Positions 1 to 8,231 are shown, numbered from the stretch's first letter. The stretch: DNA of 16,126 nucleotides from Clostridium sp. UBA6758 (GCA_002453475.1 DKGY01000016.1:7922-24047); one strand, 5' to 3'. A program made the numbers and translations. Notes: generated by a model not told the origin, from the letters alone.

Positions 1-2108
1 AATTCACTCTTTAATCCTAAATCCTGAAAAAGCTTTTCAATACTTTCCTTTGTAAATCCCTTTAAATTAGGAATTACAACTGTATCTGTACTTCCATTAC
101 TTCCTCGTGCATATAAGATTATTTCCTTACCTTCCTTAAGGGTGAAGCCTGGTTTCGGATTTATATCTGTAATAGTGCCTCCACTACCTTCTACTCTAAC
201 CGTTAATCCTGCATCAGTTATTACTTTTTTAGCATCTGAAACTGATAACCCTCTAACCTCAGGTACAATTACATCTGCTTTTAAGCTTTCATCAGCCTCC
301 ATATAGCTTCCATTAGGTTTCATTTCCGTATAATTAAATAAATCATTAAATAGCTTTTGTCCAACTGGAGCAGCAATTTGTCCTGCATAGTACCAAGATG
401 GGTTTGGTTCATCAATAGATACAAATACTGTGTATTTTGGATTGTCAGCAGGAGCCATTCCTGCAAAGGATGAAAGATATTTACCATTTGCATATCCACC
501 ATTAACAGTATCTACCTTTTGAGCTGTACCTGTTTTACCTGCAATTCTATATCCATCTATTTTAGCCTTTGATCCTCCACCAGTACCAACTACTTGTTCT
601 AGATGAAGTCTCATTTCAGTCATAGCCTCTGGTGTAAACCGTTGTTGTTTTTCTATGTTATAAGTTTCATCAACTACTATCTCATTTTTTTTACCATTAT
701 GAGTTACTTCATGAGTTACTTCCTTCATTAGATGAGGCGTTATCAAATATCCACCATTGGCAATAGCATTGAAAGCTCTCATAAATTGAACTCCTGTAGT
801 TGTATTACTTTGTCCAAAAGATATAGTTGCTAAGTCTGTTGCAGATATATCTTCCGTTGCTTTAACTATACCGGCTGATTCACCTGGTAAATCAATTCCT
901 GTTTTATGTCCTAATCCAAACTTTTCAATATATTCGTTAAGATTTGCCGCACCTAATCTTTCTCCTAAAACCATAAATCCAACGTTACAAGAATTTTTTA
1001 ATATTTCTTCGAAGGTTTGAGGCCCGTGACCTGAAGTTTTCCAACAGTGAATATTTCTTCCTCCAATATTAAGTGATCCTCCACAATTAAAGGTTTCTCC
1101 TTCTGTAAGAATCCCCTTTTCTATAGCTGCTGTAGCTGTAACTACCTTAAAGATAGAACCCGGTTCATAGGCATCACTAACTAATCTATTTCTCCACATC
1201 TGCTGCATGTCTTCGTCAGACACTCCTTCTACCCATGGATTATTAGGATCATAATCTGGCTTATTTGCTAAAGCTAATATTTCTCCTGTATTAGGATCCA
1301 TAACCATAATAGATACCGCTTTAGCCTCATTATCTACCAAAGCCTCTTCTGCTAACTTTTCTGCAAAATTTTGTATATTCACATCAATACTAGTAACTAC
1401 ATCTCTTCCATTAATAGGTTCCGTAAGTTCTGAGATTGTATAAGGTAATCCCTCACTCTTTTGATCAATTTCAGCGATTTTAATTCCTGGAACTCCAGCT
1501 AGATACTTGTTATAATAAAGCTCTAACCCTGTAAGTCCTTCTCCATCTGAATTAGTATGACCTAATATATGAGCTGCAAAATTACCATTTGGATAATACC
1601 TTTTCGTATCAGGTGATATTAGTATACCATGTATGTCATTATTTTTACAAAACTCTATTATGGCATCTGTTACATCTTTCTCTATTCTTCTCTTTAATAT
1701 AGCAGAGCCTCTAGGCTTTCCATTTGGAAGTGGATTAGTTAAAATGTGCAATACATCAGCCTGTTCTTCTCCAATTATTTCACTTAGAGCTGTTGCAACT
1801 TGTTCCATGGTCATCCCATTATTTTCTATATCTTTCCTTAAAGTATTCAAATCCAAGTCCGCTCTATAAACGTCACCACTTACTGCCAGCTCATTACCAT
1901 TTCTATCTAGTATCCTGCCTCTTTTAGCATTTATCCTAACATCAGTGGTCCATTGCTGTGTTGCTAAAGACTTATAGGTAGATTCTTTAACAAACATAAT
2001 ATAACCTAATCTTATACTTAATCCTAGGAAAACTAAGAAAGCTAACAGCATAGATACTATCATTCTCTTTTTCATTAATACCTTATCAACAAAATTTTTC
2101 TTTGCCAC
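1..2108 (-). CDS. spoVD: Stage V sporulation protein D-like penicillin-binding protein (class B transpeptidase), C-terminus cut by window edge
   Basis: This is a membrane-anchored class B penicillin-binding protein that cross-links peptidoglycan peptides; SpoVD family members build spore cortex. About 702 codons are visible and the 3' end lies outside the window. A GTG start at 2108 is chosen because GAGGT lies just upstream and it yields MAKKNFVDK followed by one membrane segment (about residues 18-38). The dimerization domain opens with RGRILDRNGNELA (63-75). The transpeptidase motifs are intact: S318-I-F-K321, S373-C-N375 and K525-T-G-T. Two PASTA domains follow, at about 610-665 and from about 672 to the edge. 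Cys355 and Cys374 lie 19 residues apart, as in the redox-switch pair of Bacillus subtilis SpoVD. The gene is last of the visible rsmH-ftsL-spoVD run, 18 bp after ftsL. The two PASTA domains resemble PbpB, so a vegetative division role is possible; gene order and cysteines favour the SpoVD name. Confidence 0.9.
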   Translation of the reverse strand, partial: MAKKNFVDKVLMKKRMIVSMLLAFLVFLGLSIRLGYIMFVKESTYKSLATQQWTTDVRINAKRGRILDRNGNELAVSGDVYRADLDLNTLRKDIENNGMTMEQVATALSEIIGEEQADVLHILTNPLPNGKPRGSAILKRRIEKDVTDAIIEFCKNNDIHGILISPDTKRYYPNGNFAAHILGHTNSDGEGLTGLELYYNKYLAGVPGIKIAEIDQKSEGLPYTISELTEPINGRDVVTSIDVNIQNFAEKLAEEALVDNEAKAVSIMVMDPNTGEILALANKPDYDPNNPWVEGVSDEDMQQMWRNRLVSDAYEPGSIFKVVTATAAIEKGILTEGETFNCGGSLNIGGRNIHCWKTSGHGPQTFEEILKNSCNVGFMVLGERLGAANLNEYIEKFGLGHKTGIDLPGESAGIVKATEDISATDLATISFGQSNTTTGVQFMRAFNAIANGGYLITPHLMKEVTHEVTHNGKKNEIVVDETYNIEKQQRFTPEAMTEMRLHLEQVVGTGGGSKAKIDGYRIAGKTGTAQKVDTVNGGYANGKYLSSFAGMAPADNPKYTVFVSIDEPNPSWYYAGQIAAPVGQKLFNDLFNYTEMKPNGSYMEADESLKADVIVPEVRGLSVSDAKKVITDAGLTVRVEGSGGTITDINPKPGFTLKEGKEIILYARGSNGSTDTVVIPNLKGFTKESIEKLFQDLGLKSE

Positions 2109-2126
2109 CTACAATTACCTCACTAA

Positions 2127-2624
2127 CTAATTAAATAATAAGTTCTTAATTTTACTTAATAAACTTTCCCCTTTTTCTTCATTAGCGCTACTTGTAGCTA
2201 TCTCTTTAACTGCATTAATATCACAATAGATTGCATTAGTACTCTTTGGTTCAATCATTTTTAATTCTTTAGTGGCAACTTCTTCTATGTAGGAAATATT
2301 GTTAAACTTAAGTAGTTTTATCCTCAAATCTTCACTCTCTTCTGTTACAATTTGCATTTGTTCTTGAAGAGCTATTATTTCCTTTTGATTATGATATATA
2401 GCACTATATCTAGATACTATAATAGCCCCAACTAATCCTGCTGCTACTATACTTCCATTAAGCTTTAAAAATTTTGCTATCTTTTGCTTCCTAATTTTTC
2501 TTAATTCTTCTTTATTTGGGCCTTGTTTAGTAGGAACTTTTACCCTTTCTCTAGGTAACGGATTTGCCTGAGAAGCTAAAGCTGTATTCCCACTTACCGC
2601 ATTTTTTCTATTTTCTACTACCAT
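2127..2624 (-). CDS. ftsL: FtsL-like cell division protein
   Basis: This is a small bitopic membrane protein of the FtsL/DivIC type, which bridges division-site peptidoglycan synthases and the divisome. The 165 residues comprise a basic cytoplasmic N-terminus (about 1-56), one membrane helix (about 57-75, IVAAGLVGAIIVSRY), then a short heptad-like coiled coil (about 77-107) and an extracytoplasmic tail ending in lysine-rich sequence. FtsL proteins are poorly conserved in sequence, so the call rests mainly on topology and position: it sits between rsmH (27 bp upstream) and the spoVD-like gene (18 bp downstream), the standard place for ftsL in Firmicutes. The start codon is ATG, preceded by a G-rich GGGGG stretch that can serve as a ribosome binding site. 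The long N-terminal cytoplasmic part, rich in Asn, Pro and basic residues, is not informative about function. Confidence 0.85.
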   Translation of the reverse strand: MVVENRKNAVSGNTALASQANPLPRERVKVPTKQGPNKEELRKIRKQKIAKFLKLNGSIVAAGLVGAIIVSRYSAIYHNQKEIIALQEQMQIVTEESEDLRIKLLKFNNISYIEEVATKELKMIEPKSTNAIYCDINAVKEIATSSANEEKGESLLSKIKNLLFN

Positions 2625-2651
2625 TTTACTACCCCCATCTAGTTTTTAGAA

Positions 2652-3584
2652 CTAAATTTTTCTACATCCCCTTAACTTAGCACTTTTACTTCTTGAATTG
2701 TTATCAAGTTCTTCCTTAGTAGCTTCTATAGGCTTTTTGTTAACTAATTTAATTATCGGCTTTTTCCCACAGACACACATCGGAAGGTCCTTAGGACACT
2801 TACATGGATCTACTAAATCTCTAAACTTATTTTTCACTATTCTATCTTCTAAGGAATGGAACGTAATTATTGCCATAACTCCATCCTTATTTAAAGCTTC
2901 TATGCCATCACTTATAGCTCTATCTAAAATACTCAATTCACTGTTTACTTCTATTCTGATACCTTGAAATGTCCTTTTAGCAGGGTGTCCACCTTCTCTT
3001 TTAAACTTTGCAGGTATACACTCATCTATAATTTTTACAAGTTCAAGAGTAGTTTCAATAGGTTTTATTTTTCTTTTTTCTACTATCCTGTTAGCAATTC
3101 TTCTTGAAAACTTCTCCTCTCCAAAATCTCTAAGAATTCTAAAGAGTTCGTCCTCACCATATTCATTTACTACATTATAAGCTGAAAAAGGTTCCTCCCT
3201 ATTCATTCTCATATCTAATGCAGCTTCCTTCATATAGCTAAAGCCCCTTTCACCTTGATCCAGCTGATAAGATGAAACTCCTAAATCCATGAGTATACCA
3301 TCAACTTTTTCTATTTCTAAAGACTCCAATATGTCCTTAATATTATAAAAATTATTGTGTACATAGGTAACATTTTTAAATTCCTTTAGTTTTTCCTTTG
3401 CAGCCTTAAGTGCATCTAAATCTTGGTCTATTCCTATTAATCTTCCCTTTGGTGAAAGTCTCTTTAAAATTTCCATTGAATGTCCTGCTCCACCTAGAGT
3501 ACAATCAACATATATACCATCCTCTTTAATATCTAGCATTTCTATACATTCTTCTAACATTACTGAAAAGTGTTTAAATTCCAT
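2652..3584 (-). CDS. rsmH: 16S rRNA (cytosine(1402)-N(4))-methyltransferase RsmH (MraW)
   Basis: RsmH transfers a methyl group from S-adenosylmethionine to N4 of C1402 in the 16S rRNA P-site region. The protein is 310 residues, normal for the family. The SAM-binding motif is [11 protein letters not shown] (about 26-36); further family signatures are MDLGVSS (about 99-105), ALDMRM (about 122-127), [17 protein letters not shown] (about 198-214) and [10 protein letters not shown] (242-251). A CxC-x6-CxC cysteine cluster lies near the C-terminus (261-272), as is common in Gram-positive members. I chose the ATG at 3584 because AAAGGAG precedes it at good spacing and it gives the family start [12 protein letters not shown]; a GTG nine codons upstream (3611) stays in frame but has no such site. 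It is the first gene of the visible minus-strand cluster. MraZ, often the preceding gene in Firmicutes, is not there. Confidence 0.96.
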   Translation of the reverse strand: MEFKHFSVMLEECIEMLDIKEDGIYVDCTLGGAGHSMEILKRLSPKGRLIGIDQDLDALKAAKEKLKEFKNVTYVHNNFYNIKDILESLEIEKVDGILMDLGVSSYQLDQGERGFSYMKEAALDMRMNREEPFSAYNVVNEYGEDELFRILRDFGEEKFSRRIANRIVEKRKIKPIETTLELVKIIDECIPAKFKREGGHPAKRTFQGIRIEVNSELSILDRAISDGIEALNKDGVMAIITFHSLEDRIVKNKFRDLVDPCKCPKDLPMCVCGKKPIIKLVNKKPIEATKEELDNNSRSKSAKLRGCRKI

Positions 3585-3653
3585 TATATATTCTCCTTTG
3601 TTTTGTCTCACATTTATATAATATAAATCATAGACCCCATTTATACACTTATC

Positions 3654-3659
3654 ATTGTA
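3654..3659 (-). promoter_or_regulatory. Possible extended -10 promoter for rsmH-ftsL-spoVD
   Basis: Read on the minus strand the sequence is TGG-TACAAT, an extended -10 element about 70 bases before the rsmH start. No convincing -35 hexamer lies 16-18 bases upstream, which extended -10 promoters can tolerate. The region is very AT-rich, so a chance match is quite possible. Nothing else in 3612-3848 resembles a gene or a folded RNA. Confidence 0.35.
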
Positions 3660-3848
3660 CCATAAATAATTCTATAAGTTTACATAAATTCCTTTTAAAT
3701 ATTGGCTAAATAAAAAAATTTTTTTAAACAAATTTATGAATATTTATAAAAATTCCTCAACAAAATTCAATTATATTACATAGTTTCAACTTAACACCTT
3801 ATTTTTCTACAGCTTTTTTCTATTTAATACATATAGCCCTTGGAATTA

Positions 3849-3877
3849 TTGAAATTCCCTTTGCTGTAGAGTATAAT
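3849..3877 (+). promoter_or_regulatory. Sigma-A-type promoter of ychF
   Basis: TTGAAA (3849-3854) and TATAAT (3872-3877) are separated by exactly 17 bases, a near-consensus housekeeping promoter. The predicted transcript start is about 3884-3886, leaving a leader of about 55 bases before the ychF ATG at 3940. This placement argues against translation from the in-frame ATG at 3886, which would be at the very 5' end of the message. Confidence 0.8.
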
Positions 3878-3939
3878 TTAAAAGAATGAAATTTTTAAGT
3901 AATAAGCCCCAGGGTTTACATAGAAAGGACGAATATTAT

Positions 3940-5037
3940 ATGAAATTAGGAATAGTAGGTTTACCTAACGTAGGAAAGAGTACATTATTTAACGCCATTA
4001 CAAAAGCTGGAGCAGAGTCTGCTAATTATCCATTTTGTACTATAGAGCCAAATGTAGGAGTTGTTAGTGTACCAGACAGCCGTCTTGATGTATTACAAAA
4101 TTTATATAACTCTAAAAAACAAGTACATACTGCCATAGAATTCTATGACATAGCAGGATTAGTTAAAGGTGCAAGCAAAGGTGAAGGACTTGGAAATAAG
4201 TTTTTATCTCATATAAGAGAAGTAGCTTCAATAGTTCATACTGTTAGATGTTTTAAAGATGACAATGTTGTTCATGTAGAAGGATCTGTATCACCTATAA
4301 GAGATATTGAAACTATTAATCTGGAGTTAATTTTTTCTGATTTAGAAGTGCTTGAAAGAAGAATGGAAAAATCAATAAAACTAGTACGCTCAGGTGATAA
4401 AACTGCAAAAGTTGAATATGCAATCATGGAAAAAGTTAAAAAACATTTAGAAGATAATAATCCTGTTAGAACTTTAGAGTTTACAGATGAAGAAGAAGAA
4501 TTTGTTAAATCTCTATTCTTAATAACTTCTAAACCTGTATTATACGCATGCAATGTAAGTGAAGATGATTTAATGGAGTGTGGCGGCGAAAATGATATGG
4601 TAAAAGAAGTTGAAGCCTATGCTGCTAATGAAAAATCTGAAATCATCATAGTTTGTGCTAAATTAGAAGAAGAGTTATCTACATTAGATGATGAAGAAAA
4701 GAAAGACTTACTTTCAGAGTATGGTCTTGAAGAATCTGGTCTTGATAAACTAATCCATGCTAGCTATAAACTTCTTGGGCTAATGAGTTACTTAACTGCT
4801 GGTGTTCAAGAGGTGAGAGCTTGGACAATTAAGATAGGTACAAAGGCTCCTGCTGCTGCTGGTAAAATTCATAGTGATATAGAACGTGGATTTATTCGTG
4901 CAGAAGTAATTTCCTTTGATAAGTTAGTTGAATGCGGTTCTGAAGTTGCAGCTAAAGAAAAAGGATTCTACAGACTTGAGGGAAAAGAATATATAATGCA
5001 AGATGGGGATGTTGTAAACTTTAGATTCAATGTATAA
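3940..5037 (+). CDS. ychF: Redox-regulated ATPase YchF (Obg-like ATPase, OLA1 family)
   Basis: YchF is a translation-associated P-loop ATPase of the TRAFAC/Obg family that prefers ATP over GTP and is linked to ribosome binding and oxidative-stress control. The 365-residue length matches the family. The P-loop is GLPNVGKS (7-14), the G3 motif is DIAGLVKGAS (70-79), and the NKxD guanine-specificity motif is replaced by NVSE (205-208), the known basis of ATP preference. A helical insertion spans about 130-195 and a C-terminal TGS domain about 281-364, including AWTIKIGTKAPAAAGKIH. I start it at ATG 3940 (MKLGIVGLPN), the conserved family start, with AAAGGA ten bases upstream. The frame is open back to an ATG at 3886, but the predicted transcript begins there. 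It is a single-gene unit with its own promoter and terminator, divergent from rsmH. Confidence 0.97.
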   Translation: MKLGIVGLPNVGKSTLFNAITKAGAESANYPFCTIEPNVGVVSVPDSRLDVLQNLYNSKKQVHTAIEFYDIAGLVKGASKGEGLGNKFLSHIREVASIVHTVRCFKDDNVVHVEGSVSPIRDIETINLELIFSDLEVLERRMEKSIKLVRSGDKTAKVEYAIMEKVKKHLEDNNPVRTLEFTDEEEEFVKSLFLITSKPVLYACNVSEDDLMECGGENDMVKEVEAYAANEKSEIIIVCAKLEEELSTLDDEEKKDLLSEYGLEESGLDKLIHASYKLLGLMSYLTAGVQEVRAWTIKIGTKAPAAAGKIHSDIERGFIRAEVISFDKLVECGSEVAAKEKGFYRLEGKEYIMQDGDVVNFRFNV

Positions 5038-5076
5038 TGATGTAAATAATTGATTATTTATAAATCTACAGTTAAT

Positions 5077-5115
5077 AAAATAGGTATGAGTGCAATTCGC
5101 TCATACCTATTTTTA
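5077..5115 (+). terminator. Rho-independent terminator of ychF
   Basis: A perfect 14-bp stem (5077-5090 with 5100-5113; core AATAGGTATGAG) closes a 9-base loop, and its 3' arm ends in a run of T. It lies 40 bases after the ychF stop codon. The 5' A run would give a U run on the other strand too, but the minus-strand protease gene ends before it at 5287 and other sequence intervenes. Confidence 0.9.
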
Positions 5116-5128
5116 ATATTATAACTAT

Positions 5129-5240
5129 AAATATTTAACTAGTTAGCTATATCCCTATATCCCTATATCCCTATATCCCTATATTCCTATACAAATATTG
5201 AAATATTTATATATAGAAATATTTAACTAGTTAACTAGTT
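5129..5240. repeat. AT-rich repeat cluster: 8-bp tandem repeat between two direct repeats and a 16-bp palindrome
   Basis: An 8-bp unit CTATATCC is repeated four times exactly (5147-5178) with a fifth copy carrying one change (CTATATTC, 5179-5186). The array is bracketed by a 17-bp direct repeat, AAATATTTAACTAGTTA, at 5129-5145 and 5217-5233. The second copy runs into a perfect 16-bp palindrome, AACTAGTTAACTAGTT, at 5225-5240. It lies between two 3' gene ends (ychF and the Lon-like gene), where no promoter is needed. No protein is encoded. A replication-slippage array is the simplest reading; function is unknown. Confidence 0.8.
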
Positions 5241-5286
5241 GTTCTGTTCATGCGGATTTCAGAGATTATCCACCTTTGTTTTACCA

Positions 5287-7578
5287 TTACTTCTTCTCAT
5301 ATTCCATACACTGTTTACTTATTAAATCTATTATATTATCCATGCTAATTTCTTTAGCATCAAATATTAACTCCATTGCATCTTCTACAGTTTCAATAGT
5401 ATATATTTTAAATTTCCCTTCAAATATTGCTCTCTCAACTCCTCTTGAAAGTACTAAATTATCTTTATTTGATAAAGGAATAATAACTCCCTTATCTTCG
5501 ATATCATCCATTATTTTACACACTTCAAAAAACCCTTCAATTTTTTCATTTACACCACCTATAGGCTGTACTTGACCAAATTGATTTATAGAACCAGTTA
5601 TTGCAATATTTTGTTTAATAGGAATCTTACATAGCGCAGATATTATAGCTAATGCTTCAGCTACTGAGGCACTATCGCCATCTATAACTCCATATAACTG
5701 CTCAAAGCTAAGATTAAAATCTACTGGTAAAGTTTTATATCCTCCATTGATATTATTAATGTATCCTTTTAAAATATTGATTCCTTTAGTATGAATTTTA
5801 CCACTAAGATTGGATTCTCTTTGAGCATCTATGACTTTTCCCTCTCCTTTAAAACAAGTACAGGTTATTTTAACAGGCTTTCCAAAACTTGTATATCCTG
5901 TATCAATGACAGAAAGCCCATTAATTTGTCCCACCTTGCTTCCTGTAACATCTATTAATAATTTTTTTTCATCATATAACTCAAGATATTCTCTTTCTAT
6001 GGTTTCTTTTCTATAAGCAATCTTCTCTATATCATCTCCATCAATAAATTCCTTTGACTCCTCTACAGCTCTATAATTAGCTTGTATTATAAGGTTTGAC
6101 AATTCATCATGGTCAAAGTATATCTTATTTTTATTTTCTGCCTTTCTAGACAAAAATTTTGCAACTTCTCTTATGCCACTTGAAGTAATCGGTTTAACCT
6201 TATTTTCTTTAGCTAATCTATTTATCTCTTTTAATAATACCGTTTTAACCTTATTTTCTGCTTTTAATATTCCTCTATAATCAGCCCTTGTCTTAAATAT
6301 TGTTCTAAATTCTTTATCATAGTTATACAAAGCGTCATAAATATCACAATCACCAATTATTATTACTTTAGTATTAATTGGCATAGGCACTGGTTTTAAA
6401 CTACTTAAAGTAAAGAGTTCTATATATCCTCTGTTGTAATCTAAGTCTACCTTTTCTGATATTATAGCTCTTTTCAAATAATAATAGGACTGAGAATTAC
6501 TTAATAAACTACTAGCTCTCAAAACTAAACATCCACCGTTAGCTCTTACATAACTTCCTGCTCTTATGGATTTTACTGTAGATACATATATATTATTATG
6601 ATTTTCATAATCTATAGACCCAAAAAGGTTAGATACACTAGGATCTTCTTCAAAGATTACTGGTGGATATGTGACCTCCGAATTATCAACAATTACATTT
6701 ACATCATATTTATATATAATATCTCTTATGCCTTCTTCATCATCCTCATAATTTATAGAATAGTTTTCCTCAAGTTTTCCCTTGATCTCAGTAATTAAGT
6801 AATGTATATAAGCCTTAGCCTCACTATCATCCTTAAATTCTTCTTCTATTACAATATTTAAATCTTTAATTTCTTCTTTAAAAAAGTTATCCATTATCTC
6901 TCTAATTCTATTTATCTCATCATTTTTCATATTTCTTAACTTTTCTAATATATCATTAGCATTTATCTTTAACTCATCCACTTTATTTAATATATCAAAT
7001 TTTTCTTCTTCTTTAAGATTATCAAATTCCTCCTCTGTCATTTCTTTTCCATCAACTAGTGGTATAAATGTAAATCCATCTCCACTAGTTTTTATATCAA
7101 AGCCATGCTCTCTAGAAAGTTTTATTAAATCACCAACTATTTTGCTACGCCTGTCTTTTATAGCACTAATAAGATATTCTTTTTCTTTATTATCTATTCC
7201 ATTATAAAATTTAAATATACTCTCTGCATAAAACTCTTGAATCTTATCTACTATCTTTTTTAACTTATTTCCATATCCATTATTAACAGATAAAGGAACA
7301 GGTTCCTTTGCATTTCCTTTAATAACATAACATATATCCTTTGGTGGCTTTCCATCCATTAATATATGTTTCACATAGCTAGTAATATGTTTTACTCTAT
7401 CTTTACAAAATTCATCAACTAAGTAAATATTATAGCCTTCACCATTTAAAAGAAGTGAGGTTTTTATTCTATTATATACGTCTTTATATTGTGGTAATAT
7501 AAATTCGCCTTCTATTTCTCTATCTTCAACAATTTCAAAATCATACAAAACTTCACTGGGTTTTAAAACTCTTTTCAT
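5287..7578 (-). CDS. Lon-family (S16) serine protease with AAA_32-like region whose ATPase motifs look degenerate
   Basis: This 763-residue protein belongs to the LonB-like/COG1067 type. The C-terminal S16 protease domain (about 540-740) is well conserved: catalytic Ser636 in DGDSAS, catalytic Lys679 in GGVNEKIEGFF (spacing 43, as in E. coli Lon), plus VGQINGLSVID and HTKGINILKGY. The N-terminal part follows the AAA_32 layout (FTFIPLVDGK at about 170-177; LFGSIDY at about 318-324). However, where relatives have a GPxGxGKT P-loop after GYNIY, this protein reads LVDEFCKDR (about 53-61). The Walker B stretch ANGGCLVLRAS has Arg354 where an Asp is expected. It may therefore be an ATP-independent protease or need a partner. 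I start it at ATG 7578 (MKRVLKPSE) because GGAGG lies five bases upstream; the frame stays open 23 codons further without such a site. It is monocistronic, divergent from the small basic protein gene. Confidence 0.88.
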   Translation of the reverse strand: MKRVLKPSEVLYDFEIVEDREIEGEFILPQYKDVYNRIKTSLLLNGEGYNIYLVDEFCKDRVKHITSYVKHILMDGKPPKDICYVIKGNAKEPVPLSVNNGYGNKLKKIVDKIQEFYAESIFKFYNGIDNKEKEYLISAIKDRRSKIVGDLIKLSREHGFDIKTSGDGFTFIPLVDGKEMTEEEFDNLKEEEKFDILNKVDELKINANDILEKLRNMKNDEINRIREIMDNFFKEEIKDLNIVIEEEFKDDSEAKAYIHYLITEIKGKLEENYSINYEDDEEGIRDIIYKYDVNVIVDNSEVTYPPVIFEEDPSVSNLFGSIDYENHNNIYVSTVKSIRAGSYVRANGGCLVLRASSLLSNSQSYYYLKRAIISEKVDLDYNRGYIELFTLSSLKPVPMPINTKVIIIGDCDIYDALYNYDKEFRTIFKTRADYRGILKAENKVKTVLLKEINRLAKENKVKPITSSGIREVAKFLSRKAENKNKIYFDHDELSNLIIQANYRAVEESKEFIDGDDIEKIAYRKETIEREYLELYDEKKLLIDVTGSKVGQINGLSVIDTGYTSFGKPVKITCTCFKGEGKVIDAQRESNLSGKIHTKGINILKGYINNINGGYKTLPVDFNLSFEQLYGVIDGDSASVAEALAIISALCKIPIKQNIAITGSINQFGQVQPIGGVNEKIEGFFEVCKIMDDIEDKGVIIPLSNKDNLVLSRGVERAIFEGKFKIYTIETVEDAMELIFDAKEISMDNIIDLISKQCMEYEKK

Positions 7579-7686
7579 ACTGTCCTCCCAAATAAAATCA
7601 TTTAATATATTAGTATTCTTATAAAAGGACTTTTGGAACAAAAACATAAAAATTCATGATATAATTTTTAAAAATAAAACATAAAC

Positions 7687-7715
7687 TTGTTATAACAACT
7701 TAATTATTATATAAT
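7687..7715 (+). promoter_or_regulatory. Promoter of the small basic protein gene, -35 inside a palindrome
   Basis: TTGTTA (7687-7692), 17 bases, then TATAAT (7710-7715) form a good sigma-A-like promoter with a leader of about 78 bases to the ATG at 7800. The -35 is the left half of a perfect 12-bp palindrome, TTGTTATAACAA (7687-7698). Just after the predicted start lies an imperfect inverted repeat with arms GTGTA and TACAC (7725-7740). Either could be an operator, or chance in AT-rich DNA. Confidence 0.6.
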
Positions 7716-7799
7716 AATGATATTGTGTAATATTATACACTTGGATACAGTCAGATATTATACTTAGTTATTTATTCTTCATGTAAAGGAGTTATTCAT

Positions 7800-8231
7800 A
7801 TGGGATTCAAAGACAAATTATCACAAAGTTATTCTAATGCTTTTATAAATAGATATGGCGATAGAATAACGCAAGTTCAAGGAAGAGCTTTATCTGTTAA
7901 AACAGAGGAAAAATCTTTTATTGGAATTTTAAATACTATTATTGTTACTATTGTAGTAAAACAAGATAGTGCTAGAACTATAGCAACTTGTGTTTATAAG
8001 AAAAAGAGATGGTTTAAAAAGCCAGAATTCATTCCTGTATCTCAAGGTCATTCTCTATTAATCCAAGGTTTAAAGCCTGATTATTCTAAAAAGAAAAAGA
8101 AGAAAAAGAAATTCAAAGACTACATAAGCATAATGAACGTTATGAATCTTACTAATAAGAGAGACTTAGTTCCTGTTGAAGGTGGTCAAAAGAAGATACA
8201 GAGAGTAAAACAAGATAGAAGATTTAAATAA
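7800..8231 (+). CDS. Small, very basic protein of unknown function with an eight-lysine run
   Basis: I do not recognise a family. The 143 residues carry about 34 Lys/Arg against 11 Asp/Glu, a net charge near +23, so binding to nucleic acid or to the ribosome is a plausible inference. Residues 20-90 look beta-rich, alternating hydrophobic strands (FIGILNTIIVTIVV at 40-53; ATCVYKKKRWF at 62-72). Then comes an octalysine run at 97-104, a second short hydrophobic stretch (YISIMNVMNL) and a basic tail (IQRVKQDRRFK). There is no signal peptide and no clear membrane helix. The start is well supported: ATG 7800 with AAAGGAG eight bases upstream. Codon use matches the neighbours, and the gene has its own promoter and terminator, which argues it is a real single-gene unit. 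It is divergent from the Lon-like protease gene. Confidence 0.85.
   Translation: MGFKDKLSQSYSNAFINRYGDRITQVQGRALSVKTEEKSFIGILNTIIVTIVVKQDSARTIATCVYKKKRWFKKPEFIPVSQGHSLLIQGLKPDYSKKKKKKKKFKDYISIMNVMNLTNKRDLVPVEGGQKKIQRVKQDRRFK

Noticed and set aside
1633..2967. Plus-strand open frames antisense to spoVD (1633-1869) and rsmH (2698-2967)
   Set aside because: They are shadows of well-conserved genes, without ribosome binding sites or recognisable products.
3886..3939. In-frame upstream extension of ychF starting at ATG 3886
   Set aside because: The promoter at 3849-3877 predicts transcription starting at about the same base, there is no ribosome binding site, and the family starts at MKLGIVGLPN.
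5147..5186. Short repeats that might look like a CRISPR array
   Set aside because: The unit is 8 bp with no spacers; it is a simple tandem repeat.
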